In this document: positions 17,714 to 24,611 of the stretch, in pieces
Layout: every line of letters begins with the position of its first letter
Position numbering within the stretch: the first letter of the stretch is position 1
Source of the DNA: Flavobacteriales bacterium
GTDB lineage: Bacteria; Bacteroidota; Bacteroidia; Flavobacteriales_F; PHOS-HE28
Direction of reading: 5' to 3'
DNA: 64,000 bases
NCBI GenBank assembly: GCA_017987895.1
Contig: JAGNSU010000009.1
Coordinates: forward strand, 1-64,000
Notes under the pieces: model-generated
The model's input: the letters and a program-made list of their open reading frames with translations, nothing else
What the model was told of the DNA's origin: nothing
The model's database searches: none
Translations under genes and position numbers: made by a program

Positions 17714-19045
17714 TCAGATCCGATCGAAGAGGCTCATGGCCTCCGGGTCGATGAGGCCGGCCGACATCACTTCGCTCTTGATGCCGAGCAGTTCGGCGAT
17801 GGTGGGCACCAGATCCGTGGTGAGACCGATGGGGTTACCCTCGCTACCGACCTGCAAGTTCCCTTGCACGCCCGCACCGGCCATGATGCCGAACACGCGG
17901 TAGGCGTTCTCATCGCTGTGGTCGAAGGAGTACCAATCGTTCTCGTCGCGGATGGCGTTCGGATCGTCGTTGCGGCCGCATTCCGGTACGGCGATGATCG
18001 TCGTGTTACCCGCCATCTCCGGCACTTGGGTCTGGATGTAGTTCCATAGGTGACCCACCGCATGGTCCGCGCGGTGCAATGCGCCGAGGTAACCGGTAAA
18101 GCTGCTGTGACAACCATCCACGCCGCTCATGTTCACCACGGTGAGCGCGGGCTTGAACCACTTCATCACTTCACAGGCGTAACCCACCGTGGTGAGATCC
18201 CCGCCATCATGGACCGGGGGATGAGCGATGGCGCCGTTCTGTGTTTTGTTGAACATCTCCACCATGAAGGCCTTGATATCGGCCTTCTCCGCAGCCGTAT
18301 TGCCGATGCCGGTGGGCGCGTTCACGATATGCTCGAAGCTGTTGTCCAGGAACGCCTTCATGGCATACACCGGAGCGAGCTGCTCGTCGGGGTGATAGAC
18401 TTTCGCATCACCCAGGTATTGCTGGCCGAGCGCACCGAACGTGACGTTCGGTGCGAAGAAGTTGGCGCCGTAGCGCGCACCGTAGTTGGGATGGATGCTG
18501 TAGTTGAGCAGCGGCACGCTGTTGCCGATGCTGTTGCCCAGGAACCAGGTCTTGGTGGCCGGTAATCCCGCATGTCTCCGCAGGTATTCGAAAATGGTCG
18601 GGTTCAGCGGCTTCTGCTGGAGGCCTTGTGTGGCGGCCGTGCTTCCTTGGAGCAGCGAGTTCAATCCGCCGAAGTGGCCCGTGCTCACCGCGCGCATCTC
18701 TCGGAACAAGGTGCCCTGGGACTGTAACGTCTGGCCGAGGATCGATGGGATCGGATTGATGCCACCGAGGCCGGTGCCGTACACGATCTTCATTTCGGGC
18801 GGCGTGCCGTTGAGCAGATTATACATCACGTTGCCCTCGTAGGGTTCGTTCTGGCTATCGGCCAGATAGCGTTGCAACACGCTCTCCTGCTGGCGCACGC
18901 CGCCGGCGAAGAGCACGAAGACCACATGCTGCGCCATGCCGCCACCGCTGGCCGCGAAGAGGCGGCCGCTCGGAAGGATGTATGGTGCCGCGAACATCGC
19001 CGCCGCTGCGGCACCGGTCTGTCGGATGAATTTCCTGCGGTCCAT
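17714..19045 (-). CDS. DUF1501-like, Tat-exported protein (alkaline phosphatase/sulfatase-like superfamily)
   Basis: 443 residues with a twin-arginine signal peptide (MDRRKFIRQTGAAAAAMFAAPYIL). The rest fits DUF1501 and the alkaline-phosphatase-like fold. An HVVFVLFAGGVRQQES strand stands where the family has its nucleophile/metal region. Later come TTIIAVPECGRNDDPN and WYSFDHSDENAYRVFGIMAG, with Asp/His residues where metal ligands would be, and TTDLVPTIAELLGI near the end. DUF1501 proteins are hugely expanded in Planctomycetota, always near DUF1549/DUF1553 cytochromes; their reaction is unknown. The canonical GGxSQ-like start is modified here, so catalysis is not assured. Confidence 0.8.
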   Translation of the reverse strand: MDRRKFIRQTGAAAAAMFAAPYILPSGRLFAASGGGMAQHVVFVLFAGGVRQQESVLQRYLADSQNEPYEGNVMYNLLNGTPPEMKIVYGTGLGGINPIPSILGQTLQSQGTLFREMRAVSTGHFGGLNSLLQGSTAATQGLQQKPLNPTIFEYLRRHAGLPATKTWFLGNSIGNSVPLLNYSIHPNYGARYGANFFAPNVTFGALGQQYLGDAKVYHPDEQLAPVYAMKAFLDNSFEHIVNAPTGIGNTAAEKADIKAFMVEMFNKTQNGAIAHPPVHDGGDLTTVGYACEVMKWFKPALTVVNMSGVDGCHSSFTGYLGALHRADHAVGHLWNYIQTQVPEMAGNTTIIAVPECGRNDDPNAIRDENDWYSFDHSDENAYRVFGIMAGAGVQGNLQVGSEGNPIGLTTDLVPTIAELLGIKSEVMSAGLIDPEAMSLFDRI

Positions 19046-19056
19046 GGACGTGGGGT

Positions 19057-19545
19057 TCAGTAGTAGAGGTACTCGTTGCTGAGGGCGAACGAGAAGTAGA
19101 CCAGCTCGGGCGTCACGTTGGGATCGGCCTCGATCATGTTGCGGAACCAGGTGCGCTCGGCCTCGGAAGGGTCGCGCACCAGGAAACGGTTGTAGGTCCC
19201 ATGCACGAACGCGTCGATGTCCGCGCGCATCACGGTATCGCTCGGGATGATCACCCCGGGCTTGTTCATGAAGTTGCTGATGATCACCTCCCGCGCCAGC
19301 TCCTTATCGCCGATGCTCTCGATGCACTGCCCGAGTTCGAACAGGTCGTTAGCGGATAGCGCGGTCTGGAAGAGATTGGCGTGCAAGATGGCCGCGTACT
19401 CCTCGTTGGTCTTCTCTTGATCCTTGTTCGGACTGGGCGGACGCAGGTCCACTTGGTCCAATTCATAGATCGGTTCCTTGCGGCAGGCGCTCTGGGGCAG
19501 CGCCGCCAGCAGCAGGAGCGGAAGAAGGAGGTGACGGCGTTGCAT
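19057..19545 (-). CDS. Lipoprotein resembling a DUF1553 C-terminal module
   Basis: 162 residues from ATG 19545; the frame could extend 8 residues upstream, but this ATG precedes the signal peptide. Lipobox LPQSAC (C21) is followed by RKEPIYELD. The C-terminal part, YNRFLVRDPSEAERTWFRNMIEADPNVTPELVYFSFALSNEYLYY, resembles the end of DUF1553 proteins, where a domain ends with a (S/N)NEF(L/Y) motif. Assignment rests on this pattern only. It lies 11 bp upstream of the DUF1501-like gene and its start region overlaps the small gene before it. Confidence 0.65.
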   Translation of the reverse strand: MQRRHLLLPLLLLAALPQSACRKEPIYELDQVDLRPPSPNKDQEKTNEEYAAILHANLFQTALSANDLFELGQCIESIGDKELAREVIISNFMNKPGVIIPSDTVMRADIDAFVHGTYNRFLVRDPSEAERTWFRNMIEADPNVTPELVYFSFALSNEYLYY

Positions 19546-19565
19546 GGCGCGGGAGGGTCCCTGGG

Positions 19566-19697
19566 TCACTCCGCCATTGCGGCTACGGTCGCCTCAGGAG
19601 GCGTTGTGTGCTGGCCAGGGGTGCGGGTGAGGAGGATGCCTGCGATGATCGCGACGATCAGCAGCGCTTGTACGAGGGTGCGGTTCTTCGGTTCCAT
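19566..19697 (-). CDS. Small single-helix membrane protein (43 aa)
   Basis: The frame starts at ATG 19697 and stops at TGA 19566-19568. The protein begins MEPKNRTLVQALLIVAIIAG and has one membrane helix (LVQALLIVAIIAGILL), then a short Thr/Pro/Ala-rich tail. It fills the gap between two lipoprotein genes of the operon; the intergenic distances (25 bp upstream, 20 bp downstream) suit a real gene. I recognise no family. It may be a small accessory or anchor protein. Confidence 0.55.
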   Translation of the reverse strand: MEPKNRTLVQALLIVAIIAGILLTRTPGQHTTPPEATVAAMAE

Positions 19698-19722
19698 GGT
19701 GTTTGTGTTTGGTGTTCGGTGT

Positions 19723-20625
19723 CTATGGTATGTTGGCGTATTCGTCCGTGGTGAGGATGGCGCGTTGCAGCTTCTGCAGGTCCAGGTCCTGGGTGAAGCT
19801 GTTCATCGCCGTGTAGGTTTCGTAGCTGTTGGGCTCGCGGCCCATGAAGGTCACGTAGCACCAGCGCACCAGCCCTTCGAGCGAGCCCATGCTACCGGCC
19901 ATGATCGCCGCGTACTCGCCTTTGTTCTGGCCGCTCTGCCCGAAGAGGACCCCGGGGCTGTTGCTGTCCACCATGCCATAACCCGTGGCGAACTCGGCGT
20001 TGGTGGGGTAGCGCATCATCAGGTTGTCGAACGTGGCGTTCACATAGTTGAAGCTGTTCATGTTGATCTCGTCGTACACGCTGTTCAACACCATGCGCCG
20101 CATCACCTCTGTGATGCCGATGAGATGGTCGCGGTAATCCGTACGACCGCGCTTCAATGCGCGCAGGCGGCCCAGTTCACTGTTGGCAGCGTTCAGACCT
20201 GCGGTGTTCCCTCCGAGGGAATCGGCCAGCGCCTGTTGTTCCGCGTTCCCGATGAAGCCGTCGATCACCTCATCGCTCACTCCTTCCAGGAACCGCGCCT
20301 TGTACAGCTCGTACTGGCGCATGTAGTACTTGTTCGTGTAGCTGCTGTCGTCCGCCAGGTAAGCGGTGCTCGTCATCAGTTTGCTCACCAGCGCTTCGCG
20401 CGAAGTCATGGAGAGCGAGGCGCTTTCCAGCGCGTTCACTTCCGCGGTCATCTCCACATCCAGTGGTTCGCGACCCAGGAGATCGATGAAGAGGCGGTTC
20501 ACGTAGTTCTCCGTGACCACCGTCGGCACGCCCGCATAGTCGGGGGCCTGGTTCCCAGGGATCACTTCCACCTCTTTCTTACAGCCGGACAGAAGAACCA
20601 AGGCCCAAACGGCCATTCCGCGCAT
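19723..20625 (-). CDS. Lipoprotein resembling DUF1549 modules, first gene of the operon
   Basis: 300 residues from ATG 20625, chosen because it directly precedes the signal peptide; the frame extends 17 residues further. Lipobox LLSGC (C15) is followed by KKEVEV. The segment VNRLFIDLLGREPLDVEM, followed by REALVSKLMTSTAYL, resembles the start of DUF1549 (typically a hydrophobic-FIDxLLGRxP pattern). A second related segment, WCYVTFMGREPNSYETYTAMN, lies near the C-terminus and ends in LTTDEYANIP, matching the DUF1553-like end of the next lipoprotein. This suggests an internal repeat. Function unknown. About 128 bp separates it from the regulator gene upstream, enough for a promoter. Confidence 0.65.
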   Translation of the reverse strand: MRGMAVWALVLLSGCKKEVEVIPGNQAPDYAGVPTVVTENYVNRLFIDLLGREPLDVEMTAEVNALESASLSMTSREALVSKLMTSTAYLADDSSYTNKYYMRQYELYKARFLEGVSDEVIDGFIGNAEQQALADSLGGNTAGLNAANSELGRLRALKRGRTDYRDHLIGITEVMRRMVLNSVYDEINMNSFNYVNATFDNLMMRYPTNAEFATGYGMVDSNSPGVLFGQSGQNKGEYAAIMAGSMGSLEGLVRWCYVTFMGREPNSYETYTAMNSFTQDLDLQKLQRAILTTDEYANIP

Positions 20626-20712
20626 AGCGGCGCGGAATGCGATGGAACGATGGAGAGGTCCCGGTGCGGAGAACATGCCCGGTTCAACGGGCAGTGGTGG
20701 TCAGGGGTGCGG

Positions 20713-20727
20713 TCCTTCGACGAAGGA
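20713..20727. promoter_or_regulatory. Perfect palindrome upstream of the lipoprotein operon
   Basis: TCCTTCGACGAAGGA is a 15-bp perfect inverted repeat about 90 bp before the start at 20625 and 27 bp after the regulator stop. It could be an operator of the operon or part of a terminator for the regulator unit; there is no adjacent T run. Confidence 0.35.
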
Positions 20728-20753
20728 TCGCTCCGGCCCGACCACCACGGGGA

Positions 20754-21041
20754 TCACGGCTTCAAATAGTCCTGGATCGCCTTCACATATTGCTCGAAGG
20801 CTTTGATCCCCTTGGGAGCAAGCTTGCAGGTGGTGAGCGGATAGTTGTCCCGGTAACCTTTGGTGATGGTGATATAGCCCTCGTCCTTCAGCTTGGTGAG
20901 TTGCACGCTGAGGTTCCCCCGCGTGGCCCCGGTCTTCTCCAGGATGAAATTGAACTCCGCGCTCTCCACCCCCACCAGCAGGCTCACCACGGCAAGCCGC
21001 AGTTGGTTGTGCAGGATGGGATCAAGCGGTGCGAAGGACAT
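20754..21041 (-). CDS. Winged-helix transcriptional regulator
   Basis: 95 residues from ATG 21041, which overlaps the 3' end of the membrane protein gene. The longer frame to 21125 lies within that gene and is discounted. It is a compact winged helix: HNQLRLAVVSLLVGVESAEFNFILEKTGATRGNLSVQLTKLKDEGYITITKGYRDNYPLT, with recognition helix TRGNLSVQLTKL and a wing. It resembles the small ArsR/MarR-like regulators annotated as winged helix DNA-binding domain (PF13601-type). It is co-transcribed with the membrane protein behind a promoter that contains a palindromic operator, so autoregulation is likely. Confidence 0.85.
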   Translation of the reverse strand: MSFAPLDPILHNQLRLAVVSLLVGVESAEFNFILEKTGATRGNLSVQLTKLKDEGYITITKGYRDNYPLTTCKLAPKGIKAFEQYVKAIQDYLKP

Positions 21042-21609
21042 CCTCTTGCCGTTTGAGAAGTACCCCGGGAACGATGTAGCCGAGCAACATCGCACCGCAG
21101 TAAAGGCCCACCAGTATAGCCGCATCCTGTGTGAACTGCATGGCGATACCGGCCACCCAGAAAAGGATGCCGCCGAGGATCAAGGGCCGGAAGCGTATGA
21201 TCTGCCCCGTGAGGAAAGTGGGTAGGCCGGTGAGCAGGGTGATGTTCGCCCCTGGATCGATCCCGTTCTTCACCGAGCATACGATCATGATGATCATGGT
21301 GATCACGAAGGTGGCCCATACCCAGCCTATGATGCGGTCCATCGGATTGGCCACCTGCTCCTTCCTGCCTTCGCGCGCACCGTGGATGGAGCTGATCAGC
21401 CCACCCAGTGCACCGGCTACTCCCCAAGGGATCCCCTGCATCGCAGGTGAACCGTTCGTGCGCAGCAAGTAAGCCGCGATCATGGCCGCGATGAGCAACA
21501 CCCCCCAAAGAAGGAAGTAGAAGCTCATGCGGGAGAAACTCCTTTTGGCCTGGCCGATCATGCTCTCGATCAGCTTCAGGCTCTCGGCGGGGGTCATGTT
21601 TTGTTCCAT
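21022..21609 (-). CDS. Multi-pass membrane protein co-transcribed with the regulator
   Basis: 195 residues from ATG 21609; the 9-residue upstream extension overlaps the promoter and is rejected. A short soluble N-terminus (MEQNMTPAESLKLIESMIGQ) precedes about five to six membrane helices (FYFLLWGVLLIAAMIAAYLL; GVAGALGGLISSI; IGWVWATFVITMIIMIVC; ITLLTGLPTFLTGQII; LILGGILFWVAGIAMQF; AILVGLYCGAMLLGYIV). No family name is certain; similar proteins in Bacteroidota are paired with the same kind of small winged-helix regulator. It could be the controlled effector or a sensor. Confidence 0.75.
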   Translation of the reverse strand: MEQNMTPAESLKLIESMIGQAKRSFSRMSFYFLLWGVLLIAAMIAAYLLRTNGSPAMQGIPWGVAGALGGLISSIHGAREGRKEQVANPMDRIIGWVWATFVITMIIMIVCSVKNGIDPGANITLLTGLPTFLTGQIIRFRPLILGGILFWVAGIAMQFTQDAAILVGLYCGAMLLGYIVPGVLLKRQEDVLRTA

Positions 21610-21629
21610 TGAAATGGTGTTTGATGATG

Positions 21630-21659
21630 CAAACATAGACTAGTTTATGATATAAACAA
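21630..21659 (-). promoter_or_regulatory. Consensus Bacteroidota promoter of the membrane protein/regulator operon
   Basis: Reading the minus strand, TTG (21659-21657) and TATGTTTG (21637-21630) are separated by exactly 19 bases. This matches the -33 TTG / -7 TAnnTTTG promoter of the phylum. It is 20 bases upstream of ATG 21609 and the best promoter match in the window. Confidence 0.8.
21643..21657. promoter_or_regulatory. Palindromic operator GTTTAT-GAT-ATAAAC
   Basis: A perfect 6-3-6 inverted repeat lying in the spacer between the -33 and -7 elements of the minus-strand promoter, and 14 bases from the -7 element of the divergent gene. Its position would block both promoters. The winged-helix regulator encoded in the same operon is the obvious candidate ligand. 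Confidence 0.6.
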
Positions 21660-21670
21660 CAAACACCGAA

Positions 21671-21678
21671 TACTTTTG
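21671..21678 (+). promoter_or_regulatory. -7 promoter element of the NAD(P)-binding protein gene
   Basis: TACTTTTG matches TAnnTTTG exactly and ends three bases before GTG 21682. The transcript would start on or beside the start codon, implying a leaderless or nearly leaderless mRNA. Confidence 0.65.
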
Positions 21679-21681
21679 ATC

Positions 21682-22350
21682 GTGGCCGTCACTCTCCTTC
21701 TCGCAGGCGCGACCGGCCTTGTCGGCGCCGAAACCCTTGCTCAAGCGCTCGTGGACGCCCGGATAACCAAGGTGCATGCGCTCGCGCGGAGACCCATGTC
21801 CGCTTCACATCCGAAGCTGGAGGCTTGGCTAGCACCCGATCCCGACGACCTGCTCTCCGCGCTTCGACCCGCTGCGGTGGATGCCGTGATCTGCTGCCTG
21901 GGCACCACCATTCGGAACGTGGGCGGTGACAAGCAGCGCTTCACCCATGTGGACAAGGACCTGGTGGTGGCGCTCGGACAATGGGCCAAGACGAACGGGG
22001 TGCGGACCTTCTGTGTGGTCAGCGCTATGGGCGCCGATGCACGATCTTCCGTCTTCTACAACCGCGTGAAGGGCGAAATGGAAGAGGCGCTAAAAGCGCT
22101 TGACCTTCCCGCCTTGTACATTTTCCAACCCTCGATACTCACCGGCCCACGGAAAGAGGTGCGCCGGGGAGAACGTGCCGGGATAGTGGTGATGAACGCC
22201 TTGGCCCCCTTGCTGCGCGGTCCTTTGGCCAGTTACCACCCCATGCCGCACCAAGTGCTGGCCGCTGCGTTGCTCAGTGCGGCAACCCGCGGTACAGCGG
22301 GCGTGCATGTTCATCGGTACCTGGAGATCCGCGGGCTGGCGGAGGGCTAG
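21682..22350 (+). CDS. NAD(P)-binding oxidoreductase (atypical SDR, HTATIP2-like)
   Basis: About 222 residues. The N-terminus (VTLLLAGATGLVGAETL) holds the Rossmann glycine motif GATGLVG. CCLGTTIRNVGG, VSAMGADARSSVFYNRVKGEMEEAL and YIFQPSILTGPR follow, the pattern of NAD(P)H-binding atypical short-chain dehydrogenases near HTATIP2/YbjT. The YNRVKGEME segment contains the Tyr-x3-Lys pair. GTG 21682 is preferred over TTG 21676, which lies within the promoter. The stop codon overlaps the stop of the convergent M23 gene within a CTAG. Confidence 0.85.
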   Translation: MAVTLLLAGATGLVGAETLAQALVDARITKVHALARRPMSASHPKLEAWLAPDPDDLLSALRPAAVDAVICCLGTTIRNVGGDKQRFTHVDKDLVVALGQWAKTNGVRTFCVVSAMGADARSSVFYNRVKGEMEEALKALDLPALYIFQPSILTGPRKEVRRGERAGIVVMNALAPLLRGPLASYHPMPHQVLAAALLSAATRGTAGVHVHRYLEIRGLAEG

Positions 22351-23615
22351 AACACCACCGTCTGATCCGCCCGCCCGGAGGCTTGCGCCAGGGCCTCGAC
22401 CAACCGGTCGCGCTCCTGCGCGAAACGAGCCCGATGCACCTCCGCGACCGGCTCCGCGCTCGGGAACTCTTCGCGGCGGTGGTCCACTTGCTGGCCGTTC
22501 TTCCAGAAACGGAAGCAGACGTGCGGTCCGGTGGCCAGGCCCGTGCTGCCCACCTCGCCGAGCACATCACCCTGCGATACCCGCTGCCCTTGCTTCACCA
22601 GGATCTTGCGCATGTGCAGGTATTGCGTGCTGTAGGTGCCGTTGTGTCGGAGTTTCACGTAGTTGCCGTTGCCCGCGGTGCGTCCGGCTTTTTCCACCAC
22701 CCCATCGCCCACCGCGAGGATCGGCGTGCCGTACGGCGCCGCGTAGTCCGTGCCCAGGTGTGCCTTGAACCGCTTCTGCACCGGGTGGAAGCGCTTTCGG
22801 CTGAAGCCCGATGAGATCCGACTGAACTTGATGGGCGCTTGTAGGAAGGCCTTGCGCAAACTATTGCCCTCGGCATCGAAGTAGGTGGTGGCTTCCTCCT
22901 GGGTGAACCGGAACGCCTCCTTCTCTTTGTCGCCGCTACGATAGCGGGCAGCGAGCACTTCGGGATCTCCGTACCGCTCGCCGTCCACCGTGCGCTCCAG
23001 GAACACCACGGTGAACTTGTCCCCCTTCTGGATCCGGTAGAAATCCACCGTCCAGGCGAAGACCTCGGCCAGTTGCATGCTCAGCATCGGGTCCACACCC
23101 GCGCGTGCCAGATCGTTGTATAGAGCGCCGGTCACCTCCACTTCCAAGGCGTGGTGCTCCTCCTTGATCGACTTGTGGTGCGTATTCACCGCGAGCGGAT
23201 CGGCGGTGGCGAAGATCACCTGCTGCACCTGGTCGGCTTCGTAAACGAAGTAGCGCAGTTCACGGTGCTCGTCATCGGTGAAGATGAAGGCGATGGGATG
23301 ACCGGTGCGCAACTTCCGGACATCGAAGGTGCCCTCGGCCAGGCGCACCAGGCTATCCACCGTGGCGTAATCCACTCCATGTTGCGCCAGTAGATCGCCG
23401 AAGGTCGCCCCAGCTCCTACGCGTCCACGTTCCACAATGAAACCGGAAAGCGGAATGCCGTAGGCGCTGGGTGGATCGGGGATCGTGTCCTCGACCACGG
23501 CCGAAACCGGCTCCGGCACATACTCCTCACGCGGTGTCAGGTCCACCGTGAGCACGATCACCAACGCCATCCCCAGGAGCGCGACGAGCGAGCCCCACAT
23601 CCTCAGCTTCCTCAT
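22347..23615 (-). CDS. M23 family peptidoglycan endopeptidase with HxC zinc motif
   Basis: About 422 residues from ATG 23615, which starts a membrane anchor (LRMWGSLVALLGMALVIVLTV). An extended N-terminal region (~60-260) precedes the LytM domain. The first metal motif is HLGTDYAAP (H-x3-D); YLHM follows. Where M23 enzymes normally have GPHxH, this protein has GPHVCFRF, so the second histidine, normally a zinc ligand, is Cys. Cys can also bind zinc, and the domain is otherwise intact (GDGVVEKAGRTAGNGNYVKL). Expected role: cleavage of peptidoglycan cross-links in the periplasm. Confidence 0.88.
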   Translation of the reverse strand: MRKLRMWGSLVALLGMALVIVLTVDLTPREEYVPEPVSAVVEDTIPDPPSAYGIPLSGFIVERGRVGAGATFGDLLAQHGVDYATVDSLVRLAEGTFDVRKLRTGHPIAFIFTDDEHRELRYFVYEADQVQQVIFATADPLAVNTHHKSIKEEHHALEVEVTGALYNDLARAGVDPMLSMQLAEVFAWTVDFYRIQKGDKFTVVFLERTVDGERYGDPEVLAARYRSGDKEKEAFRFTQEEATTYFDAEGNSLRKAFLQAPIKFSRISSGFSRKRFHPVQKRFKAHLGTDYAAPYGTPILAVGDGVVEKAGRTAGNGNYVKLRHNGTYSTQYLHMRKILVKQGQRVSQGDVLGEVGSTGLATGPHVCFRFWKNGQQVDHRREEFPSAEPVAEVHRARFAQERDRLVEALAQASGRADQTVVF

Positions 23616-23634
23616 GGTAGGGCAAGAAACAGCA

Positions 23635-23660
23635 CCGCCCCGATAAGAACGCCGGGGCGG
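23635..23660. terminator. Hairpin after the DUF3108 gene
   Basis: Arms CCGCCCCG and CGGGGCGG flank a 10-base loop, about 40 bp past the minus-strand stop at 23701. A T-rich stretch (TGCTGTTTCTTG) follows in the minus direction. Probably a terminator placed just before the M23 gene. Confidence 0.5.
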
Positions 23661-23700
23661 CAAGGATCATTTCAACCAGTGATCGGGGAAAGCGGGGCGG

Positions 23701-24504
23701 TCACTCCTTCGCGATGGGGTGCACCAAGCCCTCGTATTTGTGCAGCTCCATCTTGATGGAACCTACGAGCACCTTGGCCTGCGCGAGCACGGGAATGTGG
23801 TTGCCGTCGTCGGTGATCCACACGTTGAGGTCCTCGTTCGTTTCGAAGATGCGGCCTTCCTGCACGATGGGCTGGAACTTCAGGCAGCGGTATTTGCCGT
23901 TGCGCAACTTGATGGTCTCCCTGCCCGAGAAGCGCATGCGCAGCGGCCACACTTCATCATCGAAGAAGCAATCGATGGTGTACTCCTGACCGGGTTGTGC
24001 GCTGCCGAAGTCGATGGTGCGGGCGAAGTAGAAGGCGCTGAGCATGTCCTGCACGTGCGGTGGCACATCGTGCGTTACTTCCTTCTGGGTCTTCACTTGC
24101 CGCTTGTTCTGTAAGTAGGTATAGTCCTGCGTGAACTCGTAGCCGCCTTCGCTCACGCTCCGCTGAAAGAGCCAGGGGAACACCCCGTCGCGATCGAAAT
24201 AGGTGTCGTAGCGGTCGTCCACTTTGAAGAACCAACTGAACGCTCCGAGACTACGACCCACCCCTTTCGCATGGAGCAACTTGCGACCCTGCATGGTGAT
24301 GTCGCTCTCCTGTAGTTCGATCACGGCCTCACCAGCGTCCAAGGCGCCATAGTGTACCACGTACGTGAGCTTCTCGCCGACTTGAAAGGCGTTGTGTTGC
24401 AACCTACGCAAGGACACCTCCCCTTTCGGGGTCGAAGGAGCTTGTGCGAAACCAAGGCCGAAGGCGGAGAAGCCCACGACAAAGACCAACGAAAGACGCG
24501 TCAT
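23701..24504 (-). CDS. DUF3108 domain secreted protein
   Basis: 267 residues from ATG 24504, the start of a signal peptide (MTRLSLVFVVGFSAFGLGFA). The 36-residue extension to 24612 would be translated from an inverted repeat and is rejected. The body matches DUF3108: AFQVGEKLTYVVHYGALDAGEAVIEL, FSWFFKVDDRYDTYFD..., FFDDEVWPLRMRFSGRETIKL and RCLKFQPIV. These are beta-rich periplasmic proteins of unknown function, common in Bacteroidota and Proteobacteria. Confidence 0.88.
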   Translation of the reverse strand: MTRLSLVFVVGFSAFGLGFAQAPSTPKGEVSLRRLQHNAFQVGEKLTYVVHYGALDAGEAVIELQESDITMQGRKLLHAKGVGRSLGAFSWFFKVDDRYDTYFDRDGVFPWLFQRSVSEGGYEFTQDYTYLQNKRQVKTQKEVTHDVPPHVQDMLSAFYFARTIDFGSAQPGQEYTIDCFFDDEVWPLRMRFSGRETIKLRNGKYRCLKFQPIVQEGRIFETNEDLNVWITDDGNHIPVLAQAKVLVGSIKMELHKYEGLVHPIAKE

Positions 24505-24556
24505 GGCCTGCGGAACGCAAATGGGGTGCCGAACGGCCGCAACAAGCTCCTTGCTT

Positions 24557-24596
24557 CTAGCCACAAGCTTGTTCACGGTATCAAGCTTGTGGCTAG
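24557..24596. repeat. AGCCACAAGC-type inverted repeat, intergenic copy
   Basis: Perfect 15-bp arms CTAGCCACAAGCTTG and CAAGCTTGTGGCTAG with a 10-base loop, between leuS and the DUF3108 gene. It is related to the element inside porP at 12755-12824. It lies 16 bp downstream of the leuS stop in the minus direction and could act as its terminator. Confidence 0.75.
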
Positions 24597-24611
24597 AGGC
24601 TTGCGGCCGCA

